Below, piece by piece: positions 52,116 to 60,403 of a stretch of 64,000 bases of DNA; position 1 is the first letter of the stretch; each line of letters starts with the position of its first letter. The position numbers and the translations under genes were made by a program. Below the pieces are notes generated by a model. That model searched no databases and was not told the origin of the DNA. It saw nothing but the letters and a program-made list of their open reading frames with translations. This stretch comes from Pseudomonadales bacterium (GTDB lineage Bacteria; Pseudomonadota; Gammaproteobacteria; Pseudomonadales; Azotimanducaceae), in NCBI GenBank assembly GCA_028285415.1, contig JANQPF010000003.1, forward strand, positions 310,001-374,000. The letters run 5' to 3'.

Positions 52116-52568
52116 TCAGGTGTCAATCTCGAGTGCCTCCAGCTCCAGCGGGGACAACGAAGTTTTCATGGTCTCAAACCACTGCCGGCCACCCTCAGTC
52201 TGAAGGAAGAGGTGTTGGTACCCGGCAATCAGCCGTTTGGACATATCTTTGGATATCGATTTTTTGTGGCTGCGACGCACGATCGTTGCAAAAACGCCGC
52301 GCTGTCGGTCCATCAAGAGTTTGAAGAGGAATGCCTCGTCGGGATCCAGCTCTGAGGGCGATTCGAGTCCCTTGCGGAACACGGACGCGTTGTTGCCTTC
52401 GTAGACCGGGCTGTACGCCTCGAAGGCCCGTGAAGTGATGTTGTCTTCAGCTTGTGCCTGCAGCTGCAGCCGCGTCTGTCGAACCTGGGCGGCGAGATAG
52501 ACGATGGAGATGATGACGGCGACAGCGCCAATGAATTCCGAAAGTGCACCGATGGCGTCCCAGTTCAT
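52116..52568 (-). CDS. Anchored hypothetical protein of the IGEFVxAIA family
   Basis: A 150-residue protein with an N-terminal helix (ALSEFIGAVAVIISIVYLAA) and QVRQTRLQLQAQAEDNIT, followed by a helical domain ending GGRQWFETMKTSLSPLELEA. Same plan as the gene at 51091; only the anchor region is alike. Function unknown. Confidence 0.7.
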   Translation of the reverse strand: MNWDAIGALSEFIGAVAVIISIVYLAAQVRQTRLQLQAQAEDNITSRAFEAYSPVYEGNNASVFRKGLESPSELDPDEAFLFKLLMDRQRGVFATIVRRSHKKSISKDMSKRLIAGYQHLFLQTEGGRQWFETMKTSLSPLELEALEIDT

Positions 52569-52620
52569 CCAAGCGTCTCCGTGTCTGATGCGGCGTGTAA
52601 CCAGCGTGTTCGTGACGTCC

Positions 52621-52941
52621 TCACGCCTCTGGACCTTCTGGAAGCACCGGCTCCAGGAACTGGCGGTTCAACCGGACAATACATCTGGTCTCTTCGGCAA
52701 ACCTCGAGGCAGCTTTGCAATCTGGATCGTGCTTCGCTTCGGCGCGGTAGTTCTCGTACGCGGCGAGCGATTCGAAGGAGAAGAGAGCAACGGCCAGATC
52801 GCTGGCGCTTTCTTTGGGCAGGAAGTAACCGTGATGCGTGCCGCCGAACTTTGCGACCAGCGGCAGCCACATTTCGGCGTACTGGCGGAATTCGTTGCGC
52901 TTGTAGGGATCAATCTGGTATTCGAGATAACACGTGATCAT
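52621..52941 (-). CDS. NIPSNAP family protein
   Basis: A 106-residue ferredoxin-like fold protein of the NIPSNAP type: MITCYLEYQIDPYKRNEFRQ start, HHGYFLPKESASDLAVALFS, then AYENYRAEAKHDPDCK. Function unknown. Confidence 0.83.
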   Translation of the reverse strand: MITCYLEYQIDPYKRNEFRQYAEMWLPLVAKFGGTHHGYFLPKESASDLAVALFSFESLAAYENYRAEAKHDPDCKAASRFAEETRCIVRLNRQFLEPVLPEGPEA

Positions 52942-53031
52942 GTCGCACCCCCTGACGTCAGCGGCGTTGGCTCGCTGCCGCGGGACGCTCTAGAGGATCG
53001 CAACAAGCGGTCGCAGCAGGCCTGCGGGCGA

Positions 53032-53409
53032 CTAGTGACTGCTTGTGTTGAGGTGAGCGCCGAAGCCCAGTAGCAAAACGATTGTTGCGCCAACGTCGAT
53101 CCATGCAATTTGGACGAGGTTAGGATTGCTGTTCTTGGTGGCGAAGACAAGCAGAATGAAGGCGACCATGCTGACCAGCCCCGCAACGGTCGCAACCGGA
53201 CGCAGGCTGGCGACAAAACCGGCCGCGATGATGATTGAGCCCACAATGCCGAAGAGGATCGCGCGATGACGGAGCAGCAGTTCGATATCGGCGCTGGCAA
53301 TCTCGATCTGGTAGAGCTTGCTGAGCTGATCTCCCGATACGATGCCGGAGATGGGGACAAAATTGATGAGCCCCGCGATGATGAATAGTGCAGCAGTCAA
53401 ATAACCCAT
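53032..53409 (-). CDS. Four-helix membrane protein
   Basis: A 125-residue protein with four hydrophobic helices: AALFIIAGLINFVPISGIV, RAILFGIVGSIIIAAGFV, VAGLVSMVAFILLVFAT, and GATIVLLLGFGAHL. Topology resembles small DUF-type anchored membrane proteins. Start at MGYLT or, three codons earlier, MWPM. Confidence 0.68.
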   Translation of the reverse strand: MGYLTAALFIIAGLINFVPISGIVSGDQLSKLYQIEIASADIELLLRHRAILFGIVGSIIIAAGFVASLRPVATVAGLVSMVAFILLVFATKNSNPNLVQIAWIDVGATIVLLLGFGAHLNTSSH

Positions 53410-53467
53410 AGGCCACATTGTGGCGGGCGCGAACCTGATGGCAATTACCCGGCAGGTAGTCGGTGGG

Positions 53468-53872
53468 CTAGAGCGTTTGCGCGAAAATCCAGTGGTAACC
53501 GGCGAAATCGGTGACGGAGTAAACCCGCGCACCGTAGTCCGTGTCCCTGATATCGGCGGTCAGGGTTGCTCCGGCATCGATTGCCGCGGCTTTGTGAGCG
53601 TTGGCGTCGTCGACAGAGACGTAGAGGCAATGGTGGTGGACGGAGTCAGCGCCGGGCACCTGGAACTTGTCGTAAACGGAGCTGAGGATGATCATGCCAT
53701 CACCCATGGCCAGTTCAGCGTGGACAACTTCACCGCTGTCCAGGGTGACGCGTTCGCCAGCGCGCTCACTGAAGCCGAAGGCCCTCGTCAGCCAACCAAT
53801 GGCGTCTCCGAGGTTTTCGTAGAAGAGCACCGGAGATATGGTTGGAATCGTGTCTTTGCCGACTGTACTCAT
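53468..53872 (-). CDS. VOC/glyoxalase family protein (YdcJ/AraC-type)
   Basis: A 134-residue VOC protein with ISPVLFYENLGDAIGWLTRA, EVVHAELAMGDGMIILSS, and a final DFAGYHWIFAQ. Matches the PhnB-like EhpR/glyoxalase group. Substrate unknown. Confidence 0.87.
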   Translation of the reverse strand: MSTVGKDTIPTISPVLFYENLGDAIGWLTRAFGFSERAGERVTLDSGEVVHAELAMGDGMIILSSVYDKFQVPGADSVHHHCLYVSVDDANAHKAAAIDAGATLTADIRDTDYGARVYSVTDFAGYHWIFAQTL

Positions 53873-53976
53873 GCGACGCGCCTATCCTTCGTAACACACG
53901 AGCTCAATGTTAAGTCCATCCGCACTGAATGCGAAAGTGGGGCTCAAGCGCCACGCACGCGGTTCCTCGCGCCAGC
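53873..53976 (-). other. 104-bp spacer, nothing definite
   Basis: The gap contains an imperfect pair GTTAAGT/GCTTAAC, but the latter includes the stop codon of the GNAT gene. No promoter, terminator or site was recognised. Confidence 0.3.
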
Positions 53977-54558
53977 TTAACCGTCATTGGAACCCCACTC
54001 TGAACGTAGAGTTGCATAGAGAACATGGTCTACGTAGTGGTCATAGAGCCACTCAGCATCCCGAGCGACGCCCTCGATCTTGAAACCCAGACGCTCAGGA
54101 ATTGCCCGGCTCCTGGTGTTCTGCTCAGCTACCGGGATACAGACTTTGTTCATGCCGAGGCTCGTAAATGCGAAATCGATGAGCGCTTTGGTGGACGTTG
54201 TCATGATACCGAGCCGTTGATGGTCGGCATCGACCCAGTAGCCGATTTCGCATATCCGGTGGAGCGCATCGATCGAGTTGAAGCCGATGATTCCGCACGT
54301 CGAGTTTCGATAGCGGATGGTCATGACCTGCCCGGAAGTTTCAGTGGCTTGTTGCAACGATCTTTCGATGAACGCCTCAGAGTCTTCGAGCGACGTGCTG
54401 AAATCGAGCCACGGCAGCCATTCTCTGAGATGCCCTCTGTTCTTCTCGATCAGCGCAAAGATCGACGCGGCGTCTTCGCGCTTTATGGGCGACAGCGACA
54501 GCGCTTGCGAAATTTCGATGTCCTCAATCATGTGATTCAACAGTTTGTCAGGCGTCAT
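53977..54558 (-). CDS. GNAT acetyltransferase, RimL type
   Basis: A 193-residue ribosomal-protein-alanine-acetyltransferase-like GNAT: LSLSPIKREDAASIFALIEK and WVDADHQRLGIMTTSTKALI, then RSRAIPERLGFKIEGVARD. Its start is divergent from the BLUF gene. It heads the downstream part of the array and must have its own promoter in the spacer, preceded by an AGGAAA Shine-Dalgarno. Confidence 0.88.
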   Translation of the reverse strand: MTPDKLLNHMIEDIEISQALSLSPIKREDAASIFALIEKNRGHLREWLPWLDFSTSLEDSEAFIERSLQQATETSGQVMTIRYRNSTCGIIGFNSIDALHRICEIGYWVDADHQRLGIMTTSTKALIDFAFTSLGMNKVCIPVAEQNTRSRAIPERLGFKIEGVARDAEWLYDHYVDHVLYATLRSEWGSNDG

Positions 54559-54628
54559 CAGGTGATTTCCTAAAGGTCTGGATCAAATTGCCGATTGTTA
54601 GGTTGTGGTGCAGCTATCGGAGCAGGTT
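54559..54628. promoter_or_regulatory. Divergent spacer GNAT/BLUF
   Basis: The short gap between oppositely transcribed genes, with AGGAAA for the minus gene and GGAGCAGG just before the TTG for the plus gene. No strong promoter hexamers; a GTTAGGT lies at 54597-54603. Confidence 0.35.
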
Positions 54629-55051
54629 TTGGTATTTCAGCTAGTGTATGTCAGCAGGGCCTCATCAGAAATGGACACTGAGGGGCTCGACGAAATCTTG
54701 AATACGGCGAGGACCAACAATAGCAAAAGAGACGTCACGGGAATGCTCCTGTTCCACGATGGATCCTTCATTCAGGTTCTGGAGGGTGAGCAGAGCGAAG
54801 TTGAAACTCTCTTCGAAAAAATACGGCTCGACCCACGTCATTGCGATGAAAGCGTAGTGCTGAGAACTGAGGTGGAAGACAGAGCGTTTGATGGATGGTC
54901 CATGGGCTACAAACGCGCGGCAACACTCGAGGAGGTGCCTGAGGGGTTTCATTACTTCCTGCAAAGCGGTTATCGAAGACAGTCGGAGGCTGACAACGAA
55001 GCAGCGCGCAAAGCGCTCCTGGCGTTCAAAGAAGGACGCTGGCGGGTCTAG
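54629..55051 (+). CDS. BLUF blue-light photoreceptor
   Basis: A 140-residue single-domain BLUF protein. Key residues are all present: Tyr7 (QLVYVSRAS), Asn31 (TNNSKRDVTG), Gln49 (SFIQVLEG), Trp90 and Met92 (GWSMGY), so it should bind FAD and undergo the light-driven hydrogen-bond switch. No output domain, so it probably acts by protein-protein contact. The TTG start behind GGAGCAGG gives the standard N-terminus; GTG codons eight and seven codons upstream are alternatives. It is the only plus-strand gene in the array. Confidence 0.9.
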   Translation: MVFQLVYVSRASSEMDTEGLDEILNTARTNNSKRDVTGMLLFHDGSFIQVLEGEQSEVETLFEKIRLDPRHCDESVVLRTEVEDRAFDGWSMGYKRAATLEEVPEGFHYFLQSGYRRQSEADNEAARKALLAFKEGRWRV

Positions 55052-55064
55052 CGAGTTGGCGTCG

Positions 55065-56132
55065 CTACGATCGTTTCCTCGGTGGTCTCGAAGCGCAGGC
55101 GCTGTCCGTATCGAGATCGTCCAGCCATTGGTAAATGTCCTGAACCAGGGAAAATCGGATGTTCAATCGCTCCTGCAGACCGAGATCACCTTCGGGCTCG
55201 AGTGTGTGGCCCACATTGTCTACCTGGACGACCCGGTAGCAGGCACCGTGTTCCTTTGCCGCAGCCAGCCGGTTCAGGCTCAGGTCGACCGGGACGGATC
55301 TGTCCAGCAATGGATCGCCGAACAGCCACAGTATTGGCGCATCGATTTTTCGCAAGTGGGGTTGAGGATCAAAATCCAGAATGGACTTCTCCCACTCGCG
55401 CGCGTGAGAACCCACCGGCTCGGGTGCGCTGTCGCGGTAAACTTCTGCAAACCATGCGCGAGGTTCGTAGGCGTCCCAGAGTTCCCGGTAGCGGTCATAT
55501 CCTGAACCGGTGCGAGTCACTGCATGATCTGCGGTGATGAGCTGTGATGCTTCCGCTGCCGCCTGATCGCCGAACCCGAGGTGGCTGACCCAGGCGCTGC
55601 GTTGAAAAACCCGATCTTCTGCGACGGTTGAAACCGATGGAGAAACCATGGTGATGAACGCGGGTGACTCAACCTGATTGGCGGCCAATGATACGACCCA
55701 TCCGCCTTGACTGCCTCCGAAGAAGCCCACTCTGTGCCCGTCGATGTGCGGATGAGATTGCAGGAATCGGTAGCCCGCCACCGAATCGGCAGCCAGGTCC
55801 TCGAAGCTGAACTCTCGCCACTCGTGCGGTTCACCGTCGGAAGCCCCGGTACCGCGTTTGTCATAAGCGAGTGTCGCATAGCCCTTCAGTGCGAAAAGCC
55901 ACGCATAAACGACCATGGTTTGTCGGGTTGCCGGTCCTGAACCGTGGACCATGACGAACGCTGGTGCCGAGTCCACCCATCGCGGCGATCGCAGCGTACC
56001 GCGGAGTACCAGATCGCCGCTCCGAAATTCGACGTCTTCCTCGACAACGGACACCCATTGCCAACCAACCCACGCGACAATCAGGAGCCCTATCGCAACT
56101 GATAGAAAAAAGAGTTTGCCAGGAAGCCGCAT
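55065..56132 (-). CDS. Alpha/beta hydrolase with N-terminal anchor
   Basis: A 355-residue protein with an N-terminal signal anchor (LFFLSVAIGLLIVAWVGWQW), then an alpha/beta hydrolase: HGSGPATRQTM (oxyanion), FFGGSQGGWV with Ser nucleophile, FGDPLLDRSVPVDL (Asp) and DNVGHTLEPEG (His). Resembles exported X-Pro-peptidase-like/dienelactone hydrolases. One of the largest array products. Convergent with BLUF, 13 bp apart. The second in-frame ATG is chosen because it starts the anchor. Confidence 0.85.
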   Translation of the reverse strand: MRLPGKLFFLSVAIGLLIVAWVGWQWVSVVEEDVEFRSGDLVLRGTLRSPRWVDSAPAFVMVHGSGPATRQTMVVYAWLFALKGYATLAYDKRGTGASDGEPHEWREFSFEDLAADSVAGYRFLQSHPHIDGHRVGFFGGSQGGWVVSLAANQVESPAFITMVSPSVSTVAEDRVFQRSAWVSHLGFGDQAAAEASQLITADHAVTRTGSGYDRYRELWDAYEPRAWFAEVYRDSAPEPVGSHAREWEKSILDFDPQPHLRKIDAPILWLFGDPLLDRSVPVDLSLNRLAAAKEHGACYRVVQVDNVGHTLEPEGDLGLQERLNIRFSLVQDIYQWLDDLDTDSACASRPPRKRS

Positions 56133-56236
56133 CCCAGTCCCCAATACGCTTCACGTGCCCGAAGGCTAGTTCGGGAAATGTGAACACACTCTGAATCGGC
56201 CGGAGCCGTTGTTCGAGAAGCCGAGGAGCTTACGGT

Positions 56237-56755
56237 TCACTCGGGCGCTTTCCAGGCTGAGCGGAGTAAACAGAACGTTCGCCCATCATCATCACCACCG
56301 GTTTCTTCGATGAATCCCATCTTCTTGACGACGCGTACAGATGGGTGGTTGTCCTTGTGGGTATACGCACGGATCTCGTTGAGCGCCGGGTAGGTCGCAA
56401 AGGCGCTATCCAGGGCCGCTGTTGCCGCCTCCACGCACAGGCCACGCCCCCGTAAGTCGGCGTGAATGCCGTAGCCGATTGACCCTGTGCCATGACCGGC
56501 TTCGAAGTTCAGGCTGACGACCCCCACGACCCTGTCGTCGTGCACGATCGCCCAGTTCGGCTGCTCGCTTCGATCTCGACCGCACATGGCGCTGACGAAA
56601 TCGTCGGCGTCGCTTTCGGTGAATCCTGAGGGTACGCTGATGTTGAATCTCTCCCAGCCGGGATCGCTTTTCCAGTACGCGTATACGGCGGGGCCGTCTT
56701 CAGCGGAAAATGGTCTCAGGGTCAGATTGCTGGTGTGTAGCTGATCGGGAATCAC
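56237..56755 (-). CDS. GNAT acetyltransferase, RimJ/RimL type
   Basis: A 172-residue GNAT: LHTSNLTLRPFSAEDGPAVY, IHADLRGRGLCVEAATAAL, and HPSVRVVKKMGFIEE. GTG start overlaps the cupin stop (GTGA), so the longer in-frame frame is discarded. Substrate unknown. Confidence 0.86.
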   Translation of the reverse strand: MIPDQLHTSNLTLRPFSAEDGPAVYAYWKSDPGWERFNISVPSGFTESDADDFVSAMCGRDRSEQPNWAIVHDDRVVGVVSLNFEAGHGTGSIGYGIHADLRGRGLCVEAATAALDSAFATYPALNEIRAYTHKDNHPSVRVVKKMGFIEETGGDDDGRTFCLLRSAWKAPE

Positions 56756-57135
56756 AGCGGCCAGTCGATGGAGTGCTCGGTGGGCTGTGGCGTAGTGGTC
56801 AGCAGCTTGACCTCCGTTGGCGTATTGAATCTGTGCCACACGCTCTGCGGAACAACGATCAGCTCGCCGGCCGACAGCGTGTGAGTGATCTCTTCGTTGT
56901 CGATCAGAAGGCTCATTTCAGTAGCACCTTCGATGACCATCACCATCTCGTCCCCGGAGTGATGGACCTCCCATTCGCTCCGTCCGGCCCAGTGCGCAAG
57001 AAAGACGGCGCCGTCCCGGTAGGGCGCTAGTTTGCAGAATGCGGAGTCCATGTCATCGGACTCCGGTGTGCGATCGGGTTTGAACGTCAACGCGCTGAAA
57101 GCTTCCGAAAGTACCTTTGGGCTCGCTTTGGACAT
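56752..57135 (-). CDS. Cupin domain protein
   Basis: A 127-residue cupin: SEWEVHHSGDEMVMVIEGAT and LSAGELIVVPQSVWHRF carry the two metal motifs. An AGGAGATA Shine-Dalgarno precedes the ATG. Function unknown. Confidence 0.85.
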   Translation of the reverse strand: MSKASPKVLSEAFSALTFKPDRTPESDDMDSAFCKLAPYRDGAVFLAHWAGRSEWEVHHSGDEMVMVIEGATEMSLLIDNEEITHTLSAGELIVVPQSVWHRFNTPTEVKLLTTTPQPTEHSIDWPL

Positions 57136-57182
57136 GATCTATATCTCCTGGAATCCCGACGTTTTGCCAGGTGTTTTGCATC

Positions 57183-57623
57183 TCAATGTGGCCACTGAAC
57201 CTCCATGTGCTTGCCGAAATGAGTTGCGCGCCACTGCCCTCTGAGCGCTCTGGCGCGTTGCAGGATCGAATCTGCGACGTGGTCGAGCTCCGGTTGGTCC
57301 GGGAGCACACGCGCGAGCACCGCATGGAAGTCCGCCGCGGAGGCATCGTTCTTGATGAGCGTCTGGATTGGTCCCGCCAACGCCTCAGCCTTTGCCAGCT
57401 CGCCTTCGAGTTCGCCCGGGTCGTTCAAAGCGCGGCCATCCGCTACGTTCCCCCAGAACCCTCGCAGGAGCGGCAGCTCGATTTCGATTGCGAGATGGGC
57501 AAAGTCGTGGAAAAGAAAGCTGCGTGAAGCCAACGCGTTCGAGTCCATGCTTCCGTCCGACCGGATAACGGTTACACGATGCTCTGAGTTCGAGATTTTG
57601 TGAAACTGGATGCGCACAAACAC
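57183..57623 (-). CDS. Hypothetical protein (RSDGSxDS family)
   Basis: A 146-residue protein with VTVIRSDGSMDSNAL and FHDFAHLAIEIEL then ELEGELAKAEALAGPIQTL. The gene at 62518 shares this plan (RSDGSADS, PHDLIHWIVE, ESELAKTEKLVLLIQ), so the two are paralogues. No known function; HD..H might bind a metal. Confidence 0.72.
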   Translation of the reverse strand: MFVRIQFHKISNSEHRVTVIRSDGSMDSNALASRSFLFHDFAHLAIEIELPLLRGFWGNVADGRALNDPGELEGELAKAEALAGPIQTLIKNDASAADFHAVLARVLPDQPELDHVADSILQRARALRGQWRATHFGKHMEVQWPH

Positions 57624-57630
57624 ACGCCCT

Positions 57631-57845
57631 TTATTGCGTTGGATTGTTTGTTGTCAGTGATCCTGTGGATGCACGCAACGCCCCGAAGCTGACCAGCGTG
57701 ATCCATGCGTAGATTAGCGCGACAACAACACGTTTCGCGAGTGTAGTGGGGTCAACGGAAGGTGTGAGTAGGAGATGAAGGCAGCTAGATGCCAGGCGGC
57801 CGCCGCGAGGGCGAGGTAAGAGAAGTATTGGCTCGAACCGACCAT
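57631..57845 (-). pseudogene. Possible frameshifted two-helix membrane protein
   Basis: The first frame begins at an ATG with SD GGGAG and reads MVGSSQYFSYLALAAAAWHL then a further AAFISYSH; a second frame, shifted by one base near 57765, continues LTPSVDPTTLAKRVVVALIY AWITLVSFGAL to a TAA next to the following gene. Joining them would give an ordinary small two-helix protein. It may be a sequencing error, a recently broken gene or chance. Confidence 0.3.
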
Positions 57846-57868
57846 GGGGACTTCTCCCGCTTGATTCC

Positions 57869-58213
57869 CTACACCGACCCTGAGATGAACCCCGGATCAA
57901 AGACGTTCTGAAACAGTCTCGGCAGAATACCGCTGAACATGCCGAACCGGTACAGAATGATGAACCAGGTGATGCCAATGACTGAGATCCGCGTGATCAG
58001 TTCATCGAAGTGGGTGAGTTGCTGAATCGTCCAACCCACCAATCGATCCCTGTAGACAATTGCCAGAATGAGGGCAATGTGGACGAGAACGCCTGCAATG
58101 GGATTGCTGCCAATGACAGCCCCCACTCGGGTGTAGCCCAGCGAAAATTGCGCGTAGGAGACATAGAGAAGCAACGCCCCTGCGACGGCAACCTCGAAAG
58201 CTCTGACAGTCAT
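57869..58213 (-). CDS. Four-helix small membrane protein
   Basis: A 114-residue protein with hydrophobic stretches at ALLLYVSYAQFSL, IAGVLVHIALILAIVY and ISVIGITWFIILYRFGMFSG. Family not recognised. Its start is 6 bp from a GTTAAGC, but that is probably fortuitous. Confidence 0.6.
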   Translation of the reverse strand: MTVRAFEVAVAGALLLYVSYAQFSLGYTRVGAVIGSNPIAGVLVHIALILAIVYRDRLVGWTIQQLTHFDELITRISVIGITWFIILYRFGMFSGILPRLFQNVFDPGFISGSV

Positions 58214-58300
58214 CCGGCCGCTTAACGCTGTATGACGGGCGGCGGGAGCCGCATGGAGAGGCGGTTGCCGACGGGTTTGCTCCGCATGTTTCTCAGTCGG

Positions 58301-58681
58301 CTACGAAAAGATGTGCTGAGTGCGCCACACAATCGACGGAGAATCCCCGTCTTCGCTCGCGATGACATAGATGTCGCGTCCTCTCTCGCGATAGCGATTA
58401 TCGTCGAGCTGATACGCCACCTCGAAGTCCATATGACAGATGCTGAAGGCCTCATGTTCGATGGTCTTCAGCCGGGTAACCTCAAAGTGCTCCAACGCGC
58501 CGGATTCACCGAATTCCCGATAGCTCTCGACCAGGTCTGCAACGCCGGTTATCGGCTCTTCACTCCCACTGAGCTCCATGACCACGTCGCGTGCAAAATA
58601 GTCGTACAGCGAGTCGTAGTCCCCGGTGAGCCAGGCTGCGTTCAAGTTCTCGATGAACGTCTCGACTTCAGAGTGATCCAT
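58301..58681 (-). CDS. SnoaL-like/DUF4440 protein
   Basis: A 126-residue NTF2-fold protein: FIENLNAAWLTGDYDSLYDY, ARDVVMELSGSEEPITG, and IVWRTQHIF at the end. SnoaL-like folds are used for small-molecule binding or isomerisation. Function unknown. Confidence 0.83.
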   Translation of the reverse strand: MDHSEVETFIENLNAAWLTGDYDSLYDYFARDVVMELSGSEEPITGVADLVESYREFGESGALEHFEVTRLKTIEHEAFSICHMDFEVAYQLDDNRYRERGRDIYVIASEDGDSPSIVWRTQHIFS

Positions 58682-58682
58682 T

Positions 58683-58823
58683 TCAGCTGCCTGCCGTCAT
58701 AATTTGCGACGGATATCCCGCCTGGCAAGACGCAGCAACCGCCTCGCCGTCGCCGGCACGACGCAGCGAGTGCAGGGTGTTTTTGCTGTCGGCTTCAACG
58801 GCGAGCGTTGGAATAAGATTCAT
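58683..58823 (-). CDS. Possible 46-residue mini-gene
   Basis: In the 249-bp spacer, the largest of the array, an ATG frame MNLIPTLAVEADSKNTLHSL ends TGA one base before the next gene. It looks like others that bridge gaps but has no family. The remaining spacer to 58930 shows nothing clear. Confidence 0.35.
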   Translation of the reverse strand: MNLIPTLAVEADSKNTLHSLRRAGDGEAVAASCQAGYPSQIMTAGS

Positions 58824-58930
58824 TGCACCGGCTACTGATGGTCCGGGTGCAGACTATCAGTACATACGGGTGCCGCCTATGAAGCGGTTCGCGTTTGTCG
58901 TGCTTCGTCGCCTCAAAGACGCTTCGTTAA

Positions 58931-59572
58931 CTACACGGGCAGCCCATGGCGTTCCAGGATCGAAGTGAACGAATCCAAGCCATGGTCCACGTGGTACAGC
59001 GCGCCTGCTATCCCGGTACTTTCCGCGGCTGCAACGTTCTGCGCGTGGTCATCAACAAAAAGGATGTTGTCGGGATTCGCCGGTAGCTGCTTCAGGATCG
59101 CGAGGAAGAAATCGGGTGAAGGCTTTGCCACACCAAGTTCAAAGGAAAAGAAGAGCTGATCGAAGAGAGGTGCGTATCCCAGATGATCAGCCATGATGCT
59201 TGCGCGATGGGCTTGCTGGTTCGTCGCCAGACAAACTCGAATGCCCTTTGCGCGGAGGCTGGAAACGATATCCAACATACCCGGTGAGGGTTCTATCCGA
59301 GTCCAGAGCTCGAGCGCGTCGGCCAGGACAACATCAACTGCCCAAGTGCGCAGAACCCGTTCCAGCGCGTCGGGAAAGTGGGCTTCCCCGGTAAGACACG
59401 GCTTTTCGGACGCGAATACGTCTTCGAGAAAGCGCTCGCTTTGCGCCGCGTCCGGGCAGAGCGCCCGGAGATCCTCGAGAAAACCGCTGGAGGAGATTTG
59501 TATGACCCCGTCCGCGTCGAGCAGCAGCGTCTGGATGTCCGGGGCGTGTTGAGGCACGTTGGATCGCCTCAT
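58931..59572 (-). CDS. HAD-like hydrolase
   Basis: A 213-residue HAD superfamily protein (subfamily IA-like): LLLDADGVIQ (motif I, nucleophile Asp), CLATNQQAHRA (motif II), GVAKPSPDFF (Lys motif III) and FVDDHAQNVAAA (motif IV). Likely a phosphatase of small phosphate esters. Overlaps the GNAT stop by 4 bp. Confidence 0.88.
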   Translation of the reverse strand: MRRSNVPQHAPDIQTLLLDADGVIQISSSGFLEDLRALCPDAAQSERFLEDVFASEKPCLTGEAHFPDALERVLRTWAVDVVLADALELWTRIEPSPGMLDIVSSLRAKGIRVCLATNQQAHRASIMADHLGYAPLFDQLFFSFELGVAKPSPDFFLAILKQLPANPDNILFVDDHAQNVAAAESTGIAGALYHVDHGLDSFTSILERHGLPV

Positions 59573-60036
59573 GCCTGAGACAAAGAAAGATACAGCGCCA
59601 CTTCGCCCTCTTCCATCCCGCGCTCAACAAAGCCCATCTTCTGGTAGAGGTTCAGCGCGGTGTGATTCTCGGGCAGCGTTGAAATGCGCACGGTGGCGAC
59701 CGCAGGTTGCAGCACTGCGATGAATTCGAGTGATTTCGCCAGCAGACGTTTGCCGTGCCCCTGTCCCTGATGGTGCTGGTCGATCATCAGTCTGACGATA
59801 TTCACGCATTGCTGGTCGGATTCGACATAAGGAAAGAGCAACACGTATCCGACGAACGCTTCGCCCCAACAGGCGATACGAAAGATGGCTTCTTTGTGGA
59901 CGTAGGCATCTGCGAGCGATTTCTGGACCGTCGCTACCAGCGATTCCTGATCTTTCCTGACGGAAAGTCGGCTGGCGCGTTCGTAGTTATCCGGTGTGAT
60001 TGGTCTGAGTTCGAATGGTCTGGTATCAGGGTTCAT
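59569..60036 (-). CDS. GNAT acetyltransferase
   Basis: A 155-residue GNAT related to diamine (spermidine) N-acetyltransferases: ELRPITPDNYERASRLSVRK, MIDQHHQGQGHGKRLLAKSL, and HTALNLYQKMGFVERG. Substrate could be a polyamine but this is only by analogy. Confidence 0.86.
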   Translation of the reverse strand: MNPDTRPFELRPITPDNYERASRLSVRKDQESLVATVQKSLADAYVHKEAIFRIACWGEAFVGYVLLFPYVESDQQCVNIVRLMIDQHHQGQGHGKRLLAKSLEFIAVLQPAVATVRISTLPENHTALNLYQKMGFVERGMEEGEVALYLSLSQA

Positions 60037-60057
60037 CTCGAGTGGGCAACCGACGCG

Positions 60058-60369
60058 TCAGTCGGGCTGCTCTTCCTCTATCTCATAGTGACGTGCCACG
60101 TTGCTCGTCACCGCACCCCAACGAGACGTTTTTACCCGGGCCTGATGCAGCTCGAAAGCCGCGCGGCTTTCGAACGTTTCGTTGACGTCAAATCGGTGCG
60201 GGTCGGTTTCGGACTGGCGAACCTGAAACGAAATGCAGCCGGGTTCGTTGCGGGTGAGATCAATGTGGTTCGGTAACTCAGACCGCACAACGTCGAGATC
60301 CCCCTCCGGAACGATGATGAATCCTGAGAGCTTGACCTTCGGCATGTGGACGCGTTTGTCAGTTGCCAT
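60058..60369 (-). CDS. ABM (antibiotic biosynthesis monooxygenase-like) protein
   Basis: A 103-residue dimeric ferredoxin-like protein: KLSGFIIVPEGDLDVVRSEL, NEPGCISFQVRQSETDPHRF and VNETFESRAAFELHQARV. Members oxidise quinones or are of unknown function. Start at MATDKR or the later MPKVK. Confidence 0.87.
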   Translation of the reverse strand: MATDKRVHMPKVKLSGFIIVPEGDLDVVRSELPNHIDLTRNEPGCISFQVRQSETDPHRFDVNETFESRAAFELHQARVKTSRWGAVTSNVARHYEIEEEQPD

Positions 60370-60403
60370 AGATCTTCGCTTAGCAGCCGCTCCCGGAGAC
60401 GAG

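Noticed and set aside
53910-53981. Inverted GTTAAGT/GCTTAAC pair as a recombination site
   Set aside because: The order is opposite to an attC, and one half includes a stop codon; looks fortuitous.
54597-54603. GTTAGGT before BLUF as a cassette boundary
   Set aside because: No partner motif follows the BLUF stop.
58214-58300. GTTAAGC just before the gene at 58213 as an attC core
   Set aside because: It fits GTTRRRY but has no RYYYAAC partner on the other side of the gap and no repeat at other joints.
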